From the NCBI GenBank assembly GCA_017996845.1, contig JAGOGF010000065.1, positions 1 through 13,211 on the forward strand: a DNA stretch of 13,211 nt, given 5' to 3'. This document shows positions 1 to 7,892 of the stretch, piece after piece (positions within the stretch are counted from its first letter, which is position 1; every line of letters starts with the position of its first letter). A program made the translations under genes and the position numbers. The notes under the pieces are model-generated. The model did not search any database. It had not been told where the DNA came from and saw only the letters and a program-made list of their open reading frames with translations. The stretch comes from Butyrivibrio sp. (lineage in GTDB: Bacteria > Bacillota_A > Clostridia > Lachnospirales > Lachnospiraceae).

Positions 1-1
1 A

Positions 2-1015
2 CGTATTTTCTATCAGGAAGATTGTAACCTTTCTTTACTGGAAGGTAAGACCATTGCTATTATCGGTTATGGCAGCCAGGGACATGCACATGCCCTTAAC
101 TTGAAGGATTCCGGTTGTAACGTTATTGTCGGTCTGTATGAAGGATCCAAGTCAAAAGAAAAGGCACAGGCGCAGGGACTTAAGGTATATCCGACAGCAC
201 AGGCTGCAAAAATGGCTGATATCATCATGGTTCTGATCAATGATGAGAAGCAGGCAAAGATGTACAAGGAAGATATTGAGCCTAATCTGAAGGCCGGCGA
301 TATGCTGATGTTTGCGCATGGCTTCAATATTCATTATGGTCTGATCAATCCGCCCAAGGATGTAGATGTTACCATGATCGCACCGAAGGCTCCCGGACAT
401 ACGGTTCGTTCTGAGTATCAGGCAGGCAAGGGAACACCGTGTCTGGTTGCCGTTCATCAGGATGCTACTGGTAAGGCTCTTGAAATGGCACTTGCTTATG
501 GCGCAGGTCTTGGCGGAGCAAGAGCAGGTCTTCTGGAAACGACTTTCAGAACAGAGACAGAGACAGATCTCTTCGGAGAGCAGGCTGTTCTGTGCGGCGG
601 CGTATGTGCACTGATGCAGACCGGTTTTGAAACACTTTGCGAAGCTGGATATGATCCGAGAAATGCATATTTTGAATGTATTCATGAAATGAAACTGATC
701 GTAGATCTGATCTATCAGTCAGGCTTTGCAGGAATGAGATATTCTATTTCCAACACAGCAGAATATGGCGATTATGTAACAGGACCCAAGCTGATCACAC
801 CTGAGACCAAAAAGACAATGAAGAAAATTCTGGCGGATATTCAGGATGGAACTTTTGCAAAAGAATTTCTGCTTGATATGTCTGATGCCGGTGGTCAGGT
901 TCACTTCCAGATGATGAGAAAGCTGCATGCAGAGCATCCTTCAGAAAAAGTTGGAGCAGAAATCCGCAAACTTTACAGCTGGAACAATGAAAATGATAAG
1001 CTTATTAATAACTGA
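2..1015 (+). CDS. ilvC: ketol-acid reductoisomerase, 5' end cut off by window
   Basis: This enzyme catalyses the NADPH-dependent isomeroreduction of acetolactate or acetohydroxybutyrate, the second common step of valine, leucine and isoleucine synthesis, in the cytoplasm. The open frame runs from the first full codon at base 2 and reads [16 protein letters not shown], which matches the extreme N-terminus of the family, so only about two codons and the start codon lie upstream. The Rossmann dinucleotide motif [13 protein letters not shown] is at about 65-103. The [10 protein letters not shown] motif, the TETDLFGEQ metal-binding segment, [18 protein letters not shown] and [11 protein letters not shown] are all present and intact, which fits a short class I enzyme of about 338 aa. 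It ends in TGA followed by a hairpin terminator, so it is probably the last gene of its transcript. Its promoter and leader are outside the window. The identification is secure. Confidence 0.97.
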   Translation, partial: RIFYQEDCNLSLLEGKTIAIIGYGSQGHAHALNLKDSGCNVIVGLYEGSKSKEKAQAQGLKVYPTAQAAKMADIIMVLINDEKQAKMYKEDIEPNLKAGDMLMFAHGFNIHYGLINPPKDVDVTMIAPKAPGHTVRSEYQAGKGTPCLVAVHQDATGKALEMALAYGAGLGGARAGLLETTFRTETETDLFGEQAVLCGGVCALMQTGFETLCEAGYDPRNAYFECIHEMKLIVDLIYQSGFAGMRYSISNTAEYGDYVTGPKLITPETKKTMKKILADIQDGTFAKEFLLDMSDAGGQVHFQMMRKLHAEHPSEKVGAEIRKLYSWNNENDKLINN

Positions 1016-1056
1016 TTCTGATATTGAAAACCAGATTTTTTTAGGATAATATGAGA

Positions 1057-1094
1057 AGAGTGCCATTTCCGGTTTACGGATGACACTCTTTCTT
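1057..1094 (+). terminator. terminator after ilvC
   Basis: AGAGTGCCAT (1057-1066) pairs with ATGACACTCT (1080-1089) with one C-A mismatch. CCG/CGG pairs further in, closing a GTTTA loop. The stem is followed by TTTCTT. It lies 42 bases after the ilvC stop and is best read as an intrinsic terminator of moderate strength. Confidence 0.7.
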
Positions 1095-1121
1095 CATGAG
1101 AAGATGAATGCACAGGCGTTT

Positions 1122-1150
1122 ATGGAAATGAAATACCATTGCATTTCCAT
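1122..1150 (+). other. hairpin in the yfhO leader region
   Basis: ATGGAAATG (1122-1130) and CATTTCCAT (1142-1150) form a perfect 9-bp inverted repeat with an 11-base loop. There is no U-tract, so it is not a standard terminator. It sits about 75 bases before the yfhO start. A weak promoter-like pair, TTGCAT at 1139-1144 and TAGGAT at 1161-1166 with a 16-bp spacer, overlaps its right arm. The hairpin is therefore either an operator-like site or a leader structure. Function unknown. Confidence 0.35.
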
Positions 1151-1223
1151 GTTTTCATGATAGGATGAGGATGTAACGGATATCTGATGAGGGAATAACC
1201 GAGAAAGGTCGCGTTTATCAAAC

Positions 1224-3833
1224 ATGAATAGTGTACTTGAACAATCAGAATATTCTGATAACAGCAAAGATGCTGCAATTGATACTTCTGAAAAGATGGA
1301 GACAGGAAATGGAGCAAGAAAGATACCAAAGGGAATTCAGCTTTTTATCATGGGATTCCTGATGTATGTTCTTGCAGCATTGCCGATTATTATTCGGCAT
1401 GGAGGTCTCTTTTTCTATTATGGAGACTTTAACGTACAGCAGGTGCCGTTTTATATTCTGGCGCATCGTGCAGTCAGAAGCGGACAGTTTTTCTGGAACT
1501 GGAATCTGGATCTGGGCGGATCTCTGATTGGAGACTTATCTTTTTATCTGATGGGAAGCCCGTTTTTCTGGCTCACAATTCCTTTCCCGGAGCATTTTCT
1601 GCCATATATGATGCCATTTCTGATGGGACTGAAATATGCAACAGCGACAGTAACCGCTTATTATTATATCAGAAGATATACCAGACATTCTAGGGCAGCA
1701 CAGATCGGTGCACTTTTATATGCTTTTTCCGGTTTTAATGCATGTAATATTGTCTTTAATCATTTTACGGATGTAGTTGCCTTTTTCCCGTTATTACTCA
1801 TTGCCTTTGATGATCTGATGCAGATTGATCATCATAAAAATCATGAGAAATTCATGAGCGGCGGTTTCAAATGGGTACGGTTTACATTAATGGTAACACT
1901 GATTTCTGTGATCAATTATTACTTTTTCTTTGGACAGGTTTTGTTTCTCATTTTGTATGCATGTATCAGATATATAAGAGGCAATTCTTTCCGTACAGTA
2001 CGGTATATGATCTTACGCGCACTGACAGGCGGAATACTTGGTGTTGGCATTGCCGGGTTTTATCTGATGATGGCGCTTGGCGGTGTTGCAGGGAATACGC
2101 GCCTTGATAATATCCTTATGGGATATGACCTGCTCGTATACCCAAGTGCAAAAATGTATTTTGACATTTTTAAGAGCATGGTTATGATTCCGGATATCAT
2201 TGGAAAAGGTACGCTTTTCTATACCACAACTGTTAAAAATGCTTCTCTGGCAGTATATCTTCCGATGTTTGGTATTGCGGGAGTAGTTGCCTATTGCATT
2301 GCACATAAAAGGGATTGGAAAAAAACACTTATCCTGTCTTGTCTGGTTATTGCCATGCTGCCTTTTATGAATGCAGCTTTCTCGCTGCTTAATTCACAGT
2401 ATTATGCGAGATGGTTCTATATGCCGATTTTATTTATGGCAATCATGACGGTTCAGATGCTGGAGCGTGATGAACATGAAGATATGCGTGCAGGGACTAT
2501 GGCGACAATCATATCGTTTTTGCTGATGGTCGTAATTGCACTGCTGCCGTCCAAAGATGATGATGGTAATATCGTATACAATGCAATGGCAGAGAATAAG
2601 CTGATGTTCTGGCACAATGTAGCGGTAACGGCAGTGATCAGTATTGCACTGATATTAATCATTTTTCTGATCAGAAACCGCAGAATGCGCATGCTTGTTA
2701 CTTATGTTGCCACAATAGCTTCCTGTATTGCCTGTACTATGATGATGCTGATTAATGGAAGCAGTCTGATCAGTGATTACGGTATGCAGGAATGGCAGAT
2801 GCAGATGCTTGATACCAAGCCGGATGTGAATATAGCAGAACAATTCGGAAGAGCGGAAACAGACAGTACCTCAACCAATTATGAAATGGTATGGGGAATT
2901 CCAACCATACACTGTTTCCTGAGTACCGTTCCTTCTGAAATCTTTAATTTTTATAAGGGAGCGGCAGGAATTACCAGAACAGTTGAATCAGATGTTCCAA
3001 CGGAAAGAATCGGGCTTCGTGCGATTCTCTCATCCAAATACTATATGGAAAACTCTGATATTAACAAAGATGGAGATTTCGCAAAAGGGAAAGGCATTAT
3101 TGATTATATGCAGCTGGGAGAGAACAGTGTGCAGAATGGTTTTACGATCTATGAGAACATGAATTATATCCCGATGGGATTTACTTTTAATTATTATGTG
3201 CCACAGTCCGGCTGGGATACGCTTAATAAGGCAGATGCGGATAAATCACTTGTAAAAGCAATTATTTTGAGTGATGAAGATGCGGCGAGATATGGTAAAC
3301 TGATGCAGAAGCTGCCACAGGAGAATATTACTTCAGAAGCCATGTCCAATGAAGATTTTGCGGATGAATGTAATGCCAGAGCACAGACTGCATGTACAAA
3401 GTTCAAAACCACAAAAGATGGATTCTCTGCAACAACCTCCAATCTTCCTGCAGAAAATCTGGTGTTCTTTTCTGTTCCCAATATGGCCGGATTTACTGCA
3501 ACTGTAGATGGACAGAAAACAGATATCATTACTGCAGATTATGGACTTATGGCAATTGATGTGCCAGCCGGGGTTCACAAGATTCAGGTCAGCTATCTGC
3601 CGCAGGGTTTTTATCTTGGGATGCTGATCTCCATTATTTCGCTTATGCTGTTGCTGTGTTATATACTGAGAATTCGTAAGGGCAGGAATGGGGCAGCTTT
3701 TTTGGAGGTTTCAGCTGGAAATGAAGGAATTCTTGCACAGGAAGGGCTTCCTGAAACTTCTCCTGCAGAGAATGCGATATCCGAAAACAATGAAATGATT
3801 CAAAATATTAATTTTAATCAAGAAAAACGTTAA
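1224..3833 (+). CDS. YfhO-family multi-spanning membrane protein, putative GT-C glycosyltransferase
   Basis: This 869-aa protein belongs to the YfhO family, whose members are GT-C-like enzymes thought to move a sugar from a polyprenyl-phosphate carrier onto envelope polymers outside the membrane. In Bacillus and Listeria relatives the acceptor is teichoic acid. A hydrophilic N-terminus of about 37 aa precedes the first membrane helix at about 38-57. It is followed by the conserved GDFNVQQVPF motif with an Asp at 68, the likely catalytic position of GT-C folds. Many further helices run to about residue 510, then a mainly soluble domain (about 520-795), one last helix (about 798-820) and a 50-residue polar tail. 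AGFTATVDGQKT and PAGVHKIQVSYLPQGFYLG near the end are typical of the family. GAGAAAGG at 1201-1208 is an unusually distant (15 nt) ribosome site, but no other in-frame start lies between it and an upstream stop. Substrate and acceptor are not visible from the sequence. Confidence 0.85.
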   Translation: MNSVLEQSEYSDNSKDAAIDTSEKMETGNGARKIPKGIQLFIMGFLMYVLAALPIIIRHGGLFFYYGDFNVQQVPFYILAHRAVRSGQFFWNWNLDLGGSLIGDLSFYLMGSPFFWLTIPFPEHFLPYMMPFLMGLKYATATVTAYYYIRRYTRHSRAAQIGALLYAFSGFNACNIVFNHFTDVVAFFPLLLIAFDDLMQIDHHKNHEKFMSGGFKWVRFTLMVTLISVINYYFFFGQVLFLILYACIRYIRGNSFRTVRYMILRALTGGILGVGIAGFYLMMALGGVAGNTRLDNILMGYDLLVYPSAKMYFDIFKSMVMIPDIIGKGTLFYTTTVKNASLAVYLPMFGIAGVVAYCIAHKRDWKKTLILSCLVIAMLPFMNAAFSLLNSQYYARWFYMPILFMAIMTVQMLERDEHEDMRAGTMATIISFLLMVVIALLPSKDDDGNIVYNAMAENKLMFWHNVAVTAVISIALILIIFLIRNRRMRMLVTYVATIASCIACTMMMLINGSSLISDYGMQEWQMQMLDTKPDVNIAEQFGRAETDSTSTNYEMVWGIPTIHCFLSTVPSEIFNFYKGAAGITRTVESDVPTERIGLRAILSSKYYMENSDINKDGDFAKGKGIIDYMQLGENSVQNGFTIYENMNYIPMGFTFNYYVPQSGWDTLNKADADKSLVKAIILSDEDAARYGKLMQKLPQENITSEAMSNEDFADECNARAQTACTKFKTTKDGFSATTSNLPAENLVFFSVPNMAGFTATVDGQKTDIITADYGLMAIDVPAGVHKIQVSYLPQGFYLGMLISIISLMLLLCYILRIRKGRNGAAFLEVSAGNEGILAQEGLPETSPAENAISENNEMIQNINFNQEKR

Positions 3834-3959
3834 ATATATTATGTGTTTTGCTTTCTATAACTGTGTTATCCTTACTTCATAATAAATTTACATGCCAAAG
3901 CAGTTCATGATATTGCAAAATGAAAATATGATCGGCAATCGGCAGAATGGAGATCAGAC
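3834..3959. other. yfhO-leuC intergenic region
   Basis: This 126-base AT-rich gap has no convincing hairpin terminator and no T-box-like leader, for which it is too short. CATAAT at 3878-3883 resembles a -10 box but lacks a good -35 at the right distance. leuC may therefore be read from yfhO or from a weak promoter here. The leuC ribosome site GGAG (3949-3952) is 7 bases from its ATG. Confidence 0.4.
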
Positions 3960-5222
3960 ATGGGTATGACTATGAGCCAGAAGATTCTGGCAAAACATGC
4001 GGGATTGGATTATGTGGAAGCGGGTCAGTTGATTGAAGCAAAACTGGATCTGGTTTTGGGTAATGATATTACAAGTCCGGTCGCAATTAAAGAGATGGAT
4101 AAATTCAAACATACAGGTGTTTTTGATAAAGATAAAATTGCACTTGTACCAGATCATTTTGTTCCGAACAAAGATATTAAATCTGCAGAGAACTGTAAAT
4201 GTGTAAGAGAATTTGCACATAGAAATCAGATCACCAATTATTTTGAAGTCGGGCAGATGGGCATTGAACATGCTCTTTTGCCGGAACAGGGCCTTACGGT
4301 AGCCGGAGACTTAATTATCGGAGCAGACTCGCATACCTGTACCTATGGCGCACTTGGTGCATTTTCAACAGGCGTCGGATCTACAGATATGGCGGCAGGT
4401 ATGGCTACCGGCAAAGCATGGTTCAAAGTCCCTTCTGCAATTCGTTTTCAGCTGATTGGAAAACCTTCGAAATGGATCAGTGGAAAAGATGTGATCCTTC
4501 ATATTATTGGGATGATCGGAGTAGACGGGGCACTTTATCAGTCAATGGAATTTACTGGTGAAGGAGTGCAGAATCTGTCTATGGATGATCGGTTTACCAT
4601 TGCAAATATGGCAATCGAAGCAGGCGGGAAAAATGGAATTTTCCCTGTGGATGATCTTGCAATTCAATATATGCAGGAGCATGCTCCCGGTAAAAAATAT
4701 GAGATTTTCGAAGCAGATGCGGACGCTGTGTATGTAAAAGAGTATACGATTGATCTTTCTGCACTTGGCAGTACGGTTGCTTTTCCGCATTTGCCTGAGA
4801 ATGCCAGAACTTTTGATAATATGGATGATATCGCAATTGATCAGGTAGTCATTGGTTCCTGTACAAATGGAAGAATCAGTGATCTTCGGATTGCAGCACA
4901 GATTCTCTCTGGCAGACATGTTGCACCGGGGATGCGCTGTATTGTAATACCTGCGACGCAAAAAATATATTTACAGGCAATGGAAGAGGGACTGCTGCGT
5001 ACATTTATTGAAGCCGGTGCGGTTGTATCAACACCTACTTGCGGACCTTGTCTTGGCGGTTATATGGGAATTCTTGCAAGCGGTGAAAGATGTGTCTCAA
5101 CTACGAACCGTAATTTTGTGGGACGTATGGGAGCAATTGACTCTGAAGTTTATCTGGCATCTCCTGCGGTTGCAGCGGCAAGTGCAGTAACGGGTAGAAT
5201 TTCACAACCATCAGAACTATAA
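3960..5222 (+). CDS. leuC: 3-isopropylmalate dehydratase, large subunit
   Basis: With LeuD this cytoplasmic enzyme interconverts 2- and 3-isopropylmalate in leucine synthesis, using a [4Fe-4S] cluster. The 420-aa length and N-terminus [11 protein letters not shown] are those of the short clostridial/archaeal LeuC type, not the 465-aa enterobacterial form. Motifs include [15 protein letters not shown] (121-135), [11 protein letters not shown] with Cys301, and [10 protein letters not shown] with Cys361 and Cys364. These three cysteines are the expected cluster ligands. NRNFVGRMG (383-391) is the C-terminal signature. The start is supported by GGAG 7 bases upstream. leuD follows after 27 bases, which fixes this as an isopropylmalate isomerase pair, since aconitases are usually single-chain. 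Short LeuCD enzymes in other organisms can also act on citramalate or homoaconitate. The ilvC and ilvE neighbourhood favours leucine, though a citramalate role in isoleucine synthesis cannot be excluded. Confidence 0.95.
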   Translation: MGMTMSQKILAKHAGLDYVEAGQLIEAKLDLVLGNDITSPVAIKEMDKFKHTGVFDKDKIALVPDHFVPNKDIKSAENCKCVREFAHRNQITNYFEVGQMGIEHALLPEQGLTVAGDLIIGADSHTCTYGALGAFSTGVGSTDMAAGMATGKAWFKVPSAIRFQLIGKPSKWISGKDVILHIIGMIGVDGALYQSMEFTGEGVQNLSMDDRFTIANMAIEAGGKNGIFPVDDLAIQYMQEHAPGKKYEIFEADADAVYVKEYTIDLSALGSTVAFPHLPENARTFDNMDDIAIDQVVIGSCTNGRISDLRIAAQILSGRHVAPGMRCIVIPATQKIYLQAMEEGLLRTFIEAGAVVSTPTCGPCLGGYMGILASGERCVSTTNRNFVGRMGAIDSEVYLASPAVAAASAVTGRISQPSEL

Positions 5223-5249
5223 AGGCGTAGGTCCGGAAAGCAGGTAAAT

Positions 5250-5741
5250 ATGAAATCAGCAAATGGGACAGTTTTTAAATATGGAGATAATGTAGATACC
5301 GATGTTATTATTCCTGCAAGATATCTGAATACAACAGATCCGGCGGAACTTGCGCAGCATTGTATGGAGGATATTGATCAGAATTTTATCAAAAAAGTAA
5401 CCCCCGGCGATATTATTGTTGCGAATAAAAATTTTGGCTGTGGTTCATCCAGAGAGCATGCGCCAATCGCCATAAAGGCGGCAGGCGTGAGCTGCGTGAT
5501 TGCAGAAACTTTTGCGAGGATTTTTTATCGAAACAGTATCAATATCGGGCTTCCGATTGTGGAATGTCCGGAAGCGGCAAGAGAGATTGCTGCAGGAGAC
5601 AGAGTCAGTGTAAACTTTGACACGGGTATTATTACCGATGAGACATCAGGGAAAGTTTATCAGGGACAGGCTTTTCCTGCTTTTATGCAAAAAATCATTG
5701 ATTCGGAAGGTTTGATCAACTACATCAACGCATCGAATTGA
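5250..5741 (+). CDS. leuD: 3-isopropylmalate dehydratase, small subunit
   Basis: This is the swivel-domain subunit that completes the isopropylmalate isomerase active site with LeuC. At 163 aa it is the short archaeal/clostridial form. [16 protein letters not shown] (16-31) carries the substrate-recognition loop Y25-L26-N27-T28, close to the YLRT found in isopropylmalate isomerases of this type. [10 protein letters not shown] (63-72) is the swivel-domain signature, and [15 protein letters not shown] follows as expected. The ribosome site AAGCAGG ends 5 bases before ATG. The gene sits 27 bases after leuC and is surely co-transcribed with it. A very long hairpin with a U-tract 32 bases after its stop ends the leuCD unit. 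leuB and leuA are not in the window. Confidence 0.95.
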   Translation: MKSANGTVFKYGDNVDTDVIIPARYLNTTDPAELAQHCMEDIDQNFIKKVTPGDIIVANKNFGCGSSREHAPIAIKAAGVSCVIAETFARIFYRNSINIGLPIVECPEAAREIAAGDRVSVNFDTGIITDETSGKVYQGQAFPAFMQKIIDSEGLINYINASN

Positions 5742-5772
5742 TTGCAGAACCAATTTTATACAGTGATTTTCT

Positions 5773-5838
5773 AAAAAGCTTTTTTTCTGCTTTTACATAG
5801 GTCATTCCTATGCAAAAGACAGGAAAATAAGCTTTTTT
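5773..5838 (+). terminator. long hairpin terminator after leuD
   Basis: AAAAAGCTT (5773-5781) pairs with AAGCTTTTT (5829-5837). TTTTTCTG (5782-5789) then pairs with CAGGAAAA (5820-5827, one G-T wobble), and CTTTTACATAGG (5790-5801) with CCTATGCAAAAG (5807-5818, one A-C mismatch). The loop is TCATT. About 28 paired positions are interrupted only by single-base bulges, and a T-rich tract runs on to about 5850. It is a strong intrinsic terminator for leuCD. The A-run on its 5' side would also allow termination on the opposite strand. Confidence 0.85.
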
Positions 5839-5931
5839 CTTTATTTTTTTTACAATTTATATTATGATGATATTCAGTGCGGCTTTATCAATCGGAATAG
5901 GTTGGATTGGAAGTTTGCCTTGTATGAAAAA

Positions 5932-5939
5932 AGGAAAGG
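5932..5939 (+). promoter_or_regulatory. ribosome binding site that sets the glycosyltransferase start
   Basis: AGGAAAGG lies 11 bases before the ATG at 5951. The family's normal N-terminus (short charged stretch, then FCVIPCYNEQ) begins there. The longer in-frame ATG at 5864 follows a T-rich, promoter-like AT stretch and has no purine-rich site before it. Confidence 0.6.
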
Positions 5940-5950
5940 CAAGAAAATCA

Positions 5951-6937
5951 ATGAAAGAAAACAGACTTTTTTGTGTGATTCCCTGCTATAACGAGCAGGA
6001 AGTTCTGCCGGAAACGTCAAAGAGACTCAAGCTAAAGATGCAGCAGTTGATTACGGACGGCAAAATTTCTCCAGACAGCAGAGTCGTTTTTGTAAATGAT
6101 GGTTCAAAAGATACCACATGGGAACTGATCACCCGGTTGCATGCAGATGACCCGCTTTTTCAGGGAATCAATCTCAGCAGAAATCGCGGACATCAGAATG
6201 CTTTGATTGCAGGGCTCATGACGGTTCGGCAGATTTGTGATATGGCAATTTCCATGGATGCGGATTTACAGGACGATATCAATGCAATGGATGCAATGAT
6301 TGACAAATATCTGGCAGGAACAGATATCGTATATGGCGTTCGTTCCAGCAGGGCAAAGGATACTTTTTTCAAGAAGTTTACTGCAGAAAGTTTCTATAAG
6401 ATGATGAACGGGCTTGGAGCCAATACTGTCTATAATCATGCAGATTATAGGCTCATGAGCAAACGGGCATTGGATGGACTTTCTCAGTTCCATGAGGTGA
6501 ATCTGTTCCTGCGGGGTATGGTTCCCATGGTTGGCTATTCTTCTGATATTGTTTATTATGAAAGGGCAGAGCGTTTTGCAGGAGAGAGTAAATATCCATT
6601 GAAGAAGATGCTCCAATTTGCATCAGAGGGTATTACTTCACTCAGCACCAAACCGATCCGTATGATTACGGGACTTGGCTTTTTCATTTTTCTGGTCAGT
6701 ATCATTGTATTGGTATATTGTCTGATTCGTTATGTACACGGGAATACCATTCAGGGGTGGACTACCACCGTTATTTCTGTTTGGGCAATTGGCGGCCTGA
6801 TTATGATATCGCTGGGCATTATTGGCGAATATATCGGTAAAATCTATCTTGAGAGCAAAGCACGTCCCAGATTCATTATTGAGTCATATTTGAAGGATGC
6901 AGCAGATGAAGTAAATCTGAATGATCATATAAATTAA
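5951..6937 (+). CDS. GtrB/CsbB-like polyprenyl-phosphate glycosyltransferase (GT2)
   Basis: This family-2 glycosyltransferase is of the dolichol-phosphate-mannose-synthase / GtrB / CsbB / ArnC type. Such enzymes attach a sugar from a nucleotide donor to undecaprenyl phosphate at the inner membrane face. From the chosen start (328 aa), FCVIPCYNEQEV (7-18), the NDGS loop (49-52), NLSRNRGHQNAL (74-85) and the metal-binding DADLQD (103-108) form the GT-A domain. RAERFAGESKYPLKKM (205-220) is the conserved region before the membrane anchor. Two helices (about 238-260 and 270-295) and the IGEYIGKIYLESKARPRF tail complete the family layout. In-frame ATGs at 5864 and 5924 would add 29 or 9 residues, but are less like the family. 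The sugar cannot be read from the sequence. A YfhO-type partner, the usual genomic companion of CsbB, lies upstream across leuCD. mrp begins 22 bases downstream. Confidence 0.9.
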   Translation: MKENRLFCVIPCYNEQEVLPETSKRLKLKMQQLITDGKISPDSRVVFVNDGSKDTTWELITRLHADDPLFQGINLSRNRGHQNALIAGLMTVRQICDMAISMDADLQDDINAMDAMIDKYLAGTDIVYGVRSSRAKDTFFKKFTAESFYKMMNGLGANTVYNHADYRLMSKRALDGLSQFHEVNLFLRGMVPMVGYSSDIVYYERAERFAGESKYPLKKMLQFASEGITSLSTKPIRMITGLGFFIFLVSIIVLVYCLIRYVHGNTIQGWTTTVISVWAIGGLIMISLGIIGEYIGKIYLESKARPRFIIESYLKDAADEVNLNDHIN

Positions 6938-6959
6938 TCAAATTTTGAAAGGATAAAAA

Positions 6960-7823
6960 ATGTCAAACGAAGAAAATAAGCCGGAAGGCTGCTCAGGCAG
7001 CTGCGAATCCTGCGGAGAAAGCTGCAGTTCCAGAACCAATCCACAAAGTATGAAGGTTATGCCCGGAGCAAATACGCATGTTAAAAAGGTGATTGGTATT
7101 GTCAGTGGTAAGGGCGGCGTCGGGAAGAGTTTTGTGACAGGACTTGCTGCCTGCAGTATGAATAAAAAAGGTTATAAGACAGCAATTCTGGATGCTGATA
7201 TTACGGGACCTTCCATACCGAAGATGTTTGGACTCTCTTCTGTAAAGGAAGTAGATGAAAATGGTGCGATTCTGCCGGCAAAATCTGAAGGCGGAATTGA
7301 AGTAATGTCTCTTAATCTACTGATGGAGCATGATACAGATCCTGTTGTGTGGAGAGGTCCGGTTATTGCAAATGTGGTGAAACAGTTCTGGGCAGAAGTG
7401 AACTGGGGCGATGTGGATTATATGTTTGTTGATATGCCTCCGGGAACTGGGGATGTCCCGCTGACAGTTTTTCAGTCACTTCCGGTAGATGGTATTATTG
7501 TAGTTTCCACACCGCAGGAACTGGTTTCCATGATTGTTGAGAAAGCAGTTAATATGGCTTCCATGATGAATATACCGGTAATCGGGCTGGTAGAAAATAT
7601 GAGTTATATGAAGTGCCCGCATTGCGGAGAGATGATTTCTATATTTGGAGAGAGCAATATTGAGGCTTATGCTGCTGGAAAGGGTTTGGATGTTGTCGGG
7701 AGACTTCCGCTTGATCCTGCTTTTGCGGCGCTTTGTGATGCTGGAAAGATTGAAAATTATGAAGAAGATTATCTTGATAGCCTGACTTACAAGATCAGTG
7801 CGCTTCTTGAAAGTGAACAGTAA
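6960..7823 (+). CDS. mrp: Mrp/ApbC/NBP35-family P-loop ATPase, iron-sulfur carrier
   Basis: This 287-aa MinD/Mrp-type ATPase belongs to a family that binds and transfers [4Fe-4S] clusters to apoproteins in the cytoplasm. The deviant Walker A GKGGVGKS is at residues 50-57. It is followed by ILDADITGPSIPKMFG, the WRGP segment, VDMPPGTGDVPLT and TPQELVSMIVEKAVNMA. The conserved C-terminal CPHC (Cys219, Cys222), which ligates a bridging cluster at the dimer interface, is present. Ahead of the ATPase domain is a short cysteine-rich segment with Cys11, 15, 18 and 22, a second potential metal site spaced differently from the NBP35 N-terminal motif. GAAAGGA (6947-6953) is 6 bases from ATG. The 22-base gap to the glycosyltransferase suggests one transcript. 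A role in loading LeuC, or dehydratases encoded elsewhere, is plausible but inferred. Some family members, such as SalA in Bacillus, have regulatory roles instead. Confidence 0.92.
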   Translation: MSNEENKPEGCSGSCESCGESCSSRTNPQSMKVMPGANTHVKKVIGIVSGKGGVGKSFVTGLAACSMNKKGYKTAILDADITGPSIPKMFGLSSVKEVDENGAILPAKSEGGIEVMSLNLLMEHDTDPVVWRGPVIANVVKQFWAEVNWGDVDYMFVDMPPGTGDVPLTVFQSLPVDGIIVVSTPQELVSMIVEKAVNMASMMNIPVIGLVENMSYMKCPHCGEMISIFGESNIEAYAAGKGLDVVGRLPLDPAFAALCDAGKIENYEEDYLDSLTYKISALLESEQ

Positions 7824-7834
7824 GTATTTTTTAT

Positions 7835-7866
7835 GAAATAGCCGGCAGATTTCTGCCGGCTATTTC
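7835..7866 (+). terminator. perfect hairpin between mrp and the AI-2E-family gene
   Basis: GAAATAGCCGGCAG (7835-7848) and CTGCCGGCTATTTC (7853-7866) are perfectly complementary over 14 bp with the loop ATTT. The stem begins 12 bases after the mrp stop. The U-rich part (TATTTC) lies inside the stem and no true U-tract follows, so termination may be incomplete. Only 26 bases separate it from the next start codon. Confidence 0.7.
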
Positions 7867-7892
7867 GTCAAAGATGGGAATGAGGCATATGT

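Noticed and set aside
152..685. Minus-strand open frame of 177 codons inside ilvC
   Set aside because: It is fully antisense to ilvC, whose motifs are intact. The predicted protein is Cys/Ile/His-rich with no family resemblance, typical of a shadow frame.
1871..2107. Plus-strand 78-codon frame inside the YfhO gene
   Set aside because: It is out of frame within a continuous membrane protein gene, with no ribosome site and no family match.
3834..3959. T-box or leader-peptide attenuator before leuC
   Set aside because: The gap is too short for a T-box, and no conserved T-box core, terminator pair or leucine-rich short frame was seen.
4542..4961. Minus-strand open frame of 139 codons inside leuC
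   Set aside because: It overlaps the cluster-ligand region of leuC in antisense and shows no recognisable domain.
5864..5950. N-terminal extension of the glycosyltransferase from the ATG at 5864
   Set aside because: It has no ribosome site, lies in an AT-rich promoter-like stretch right after the leuD terminator, and adds residues not typical of the family. The start at 5951 is better supported.
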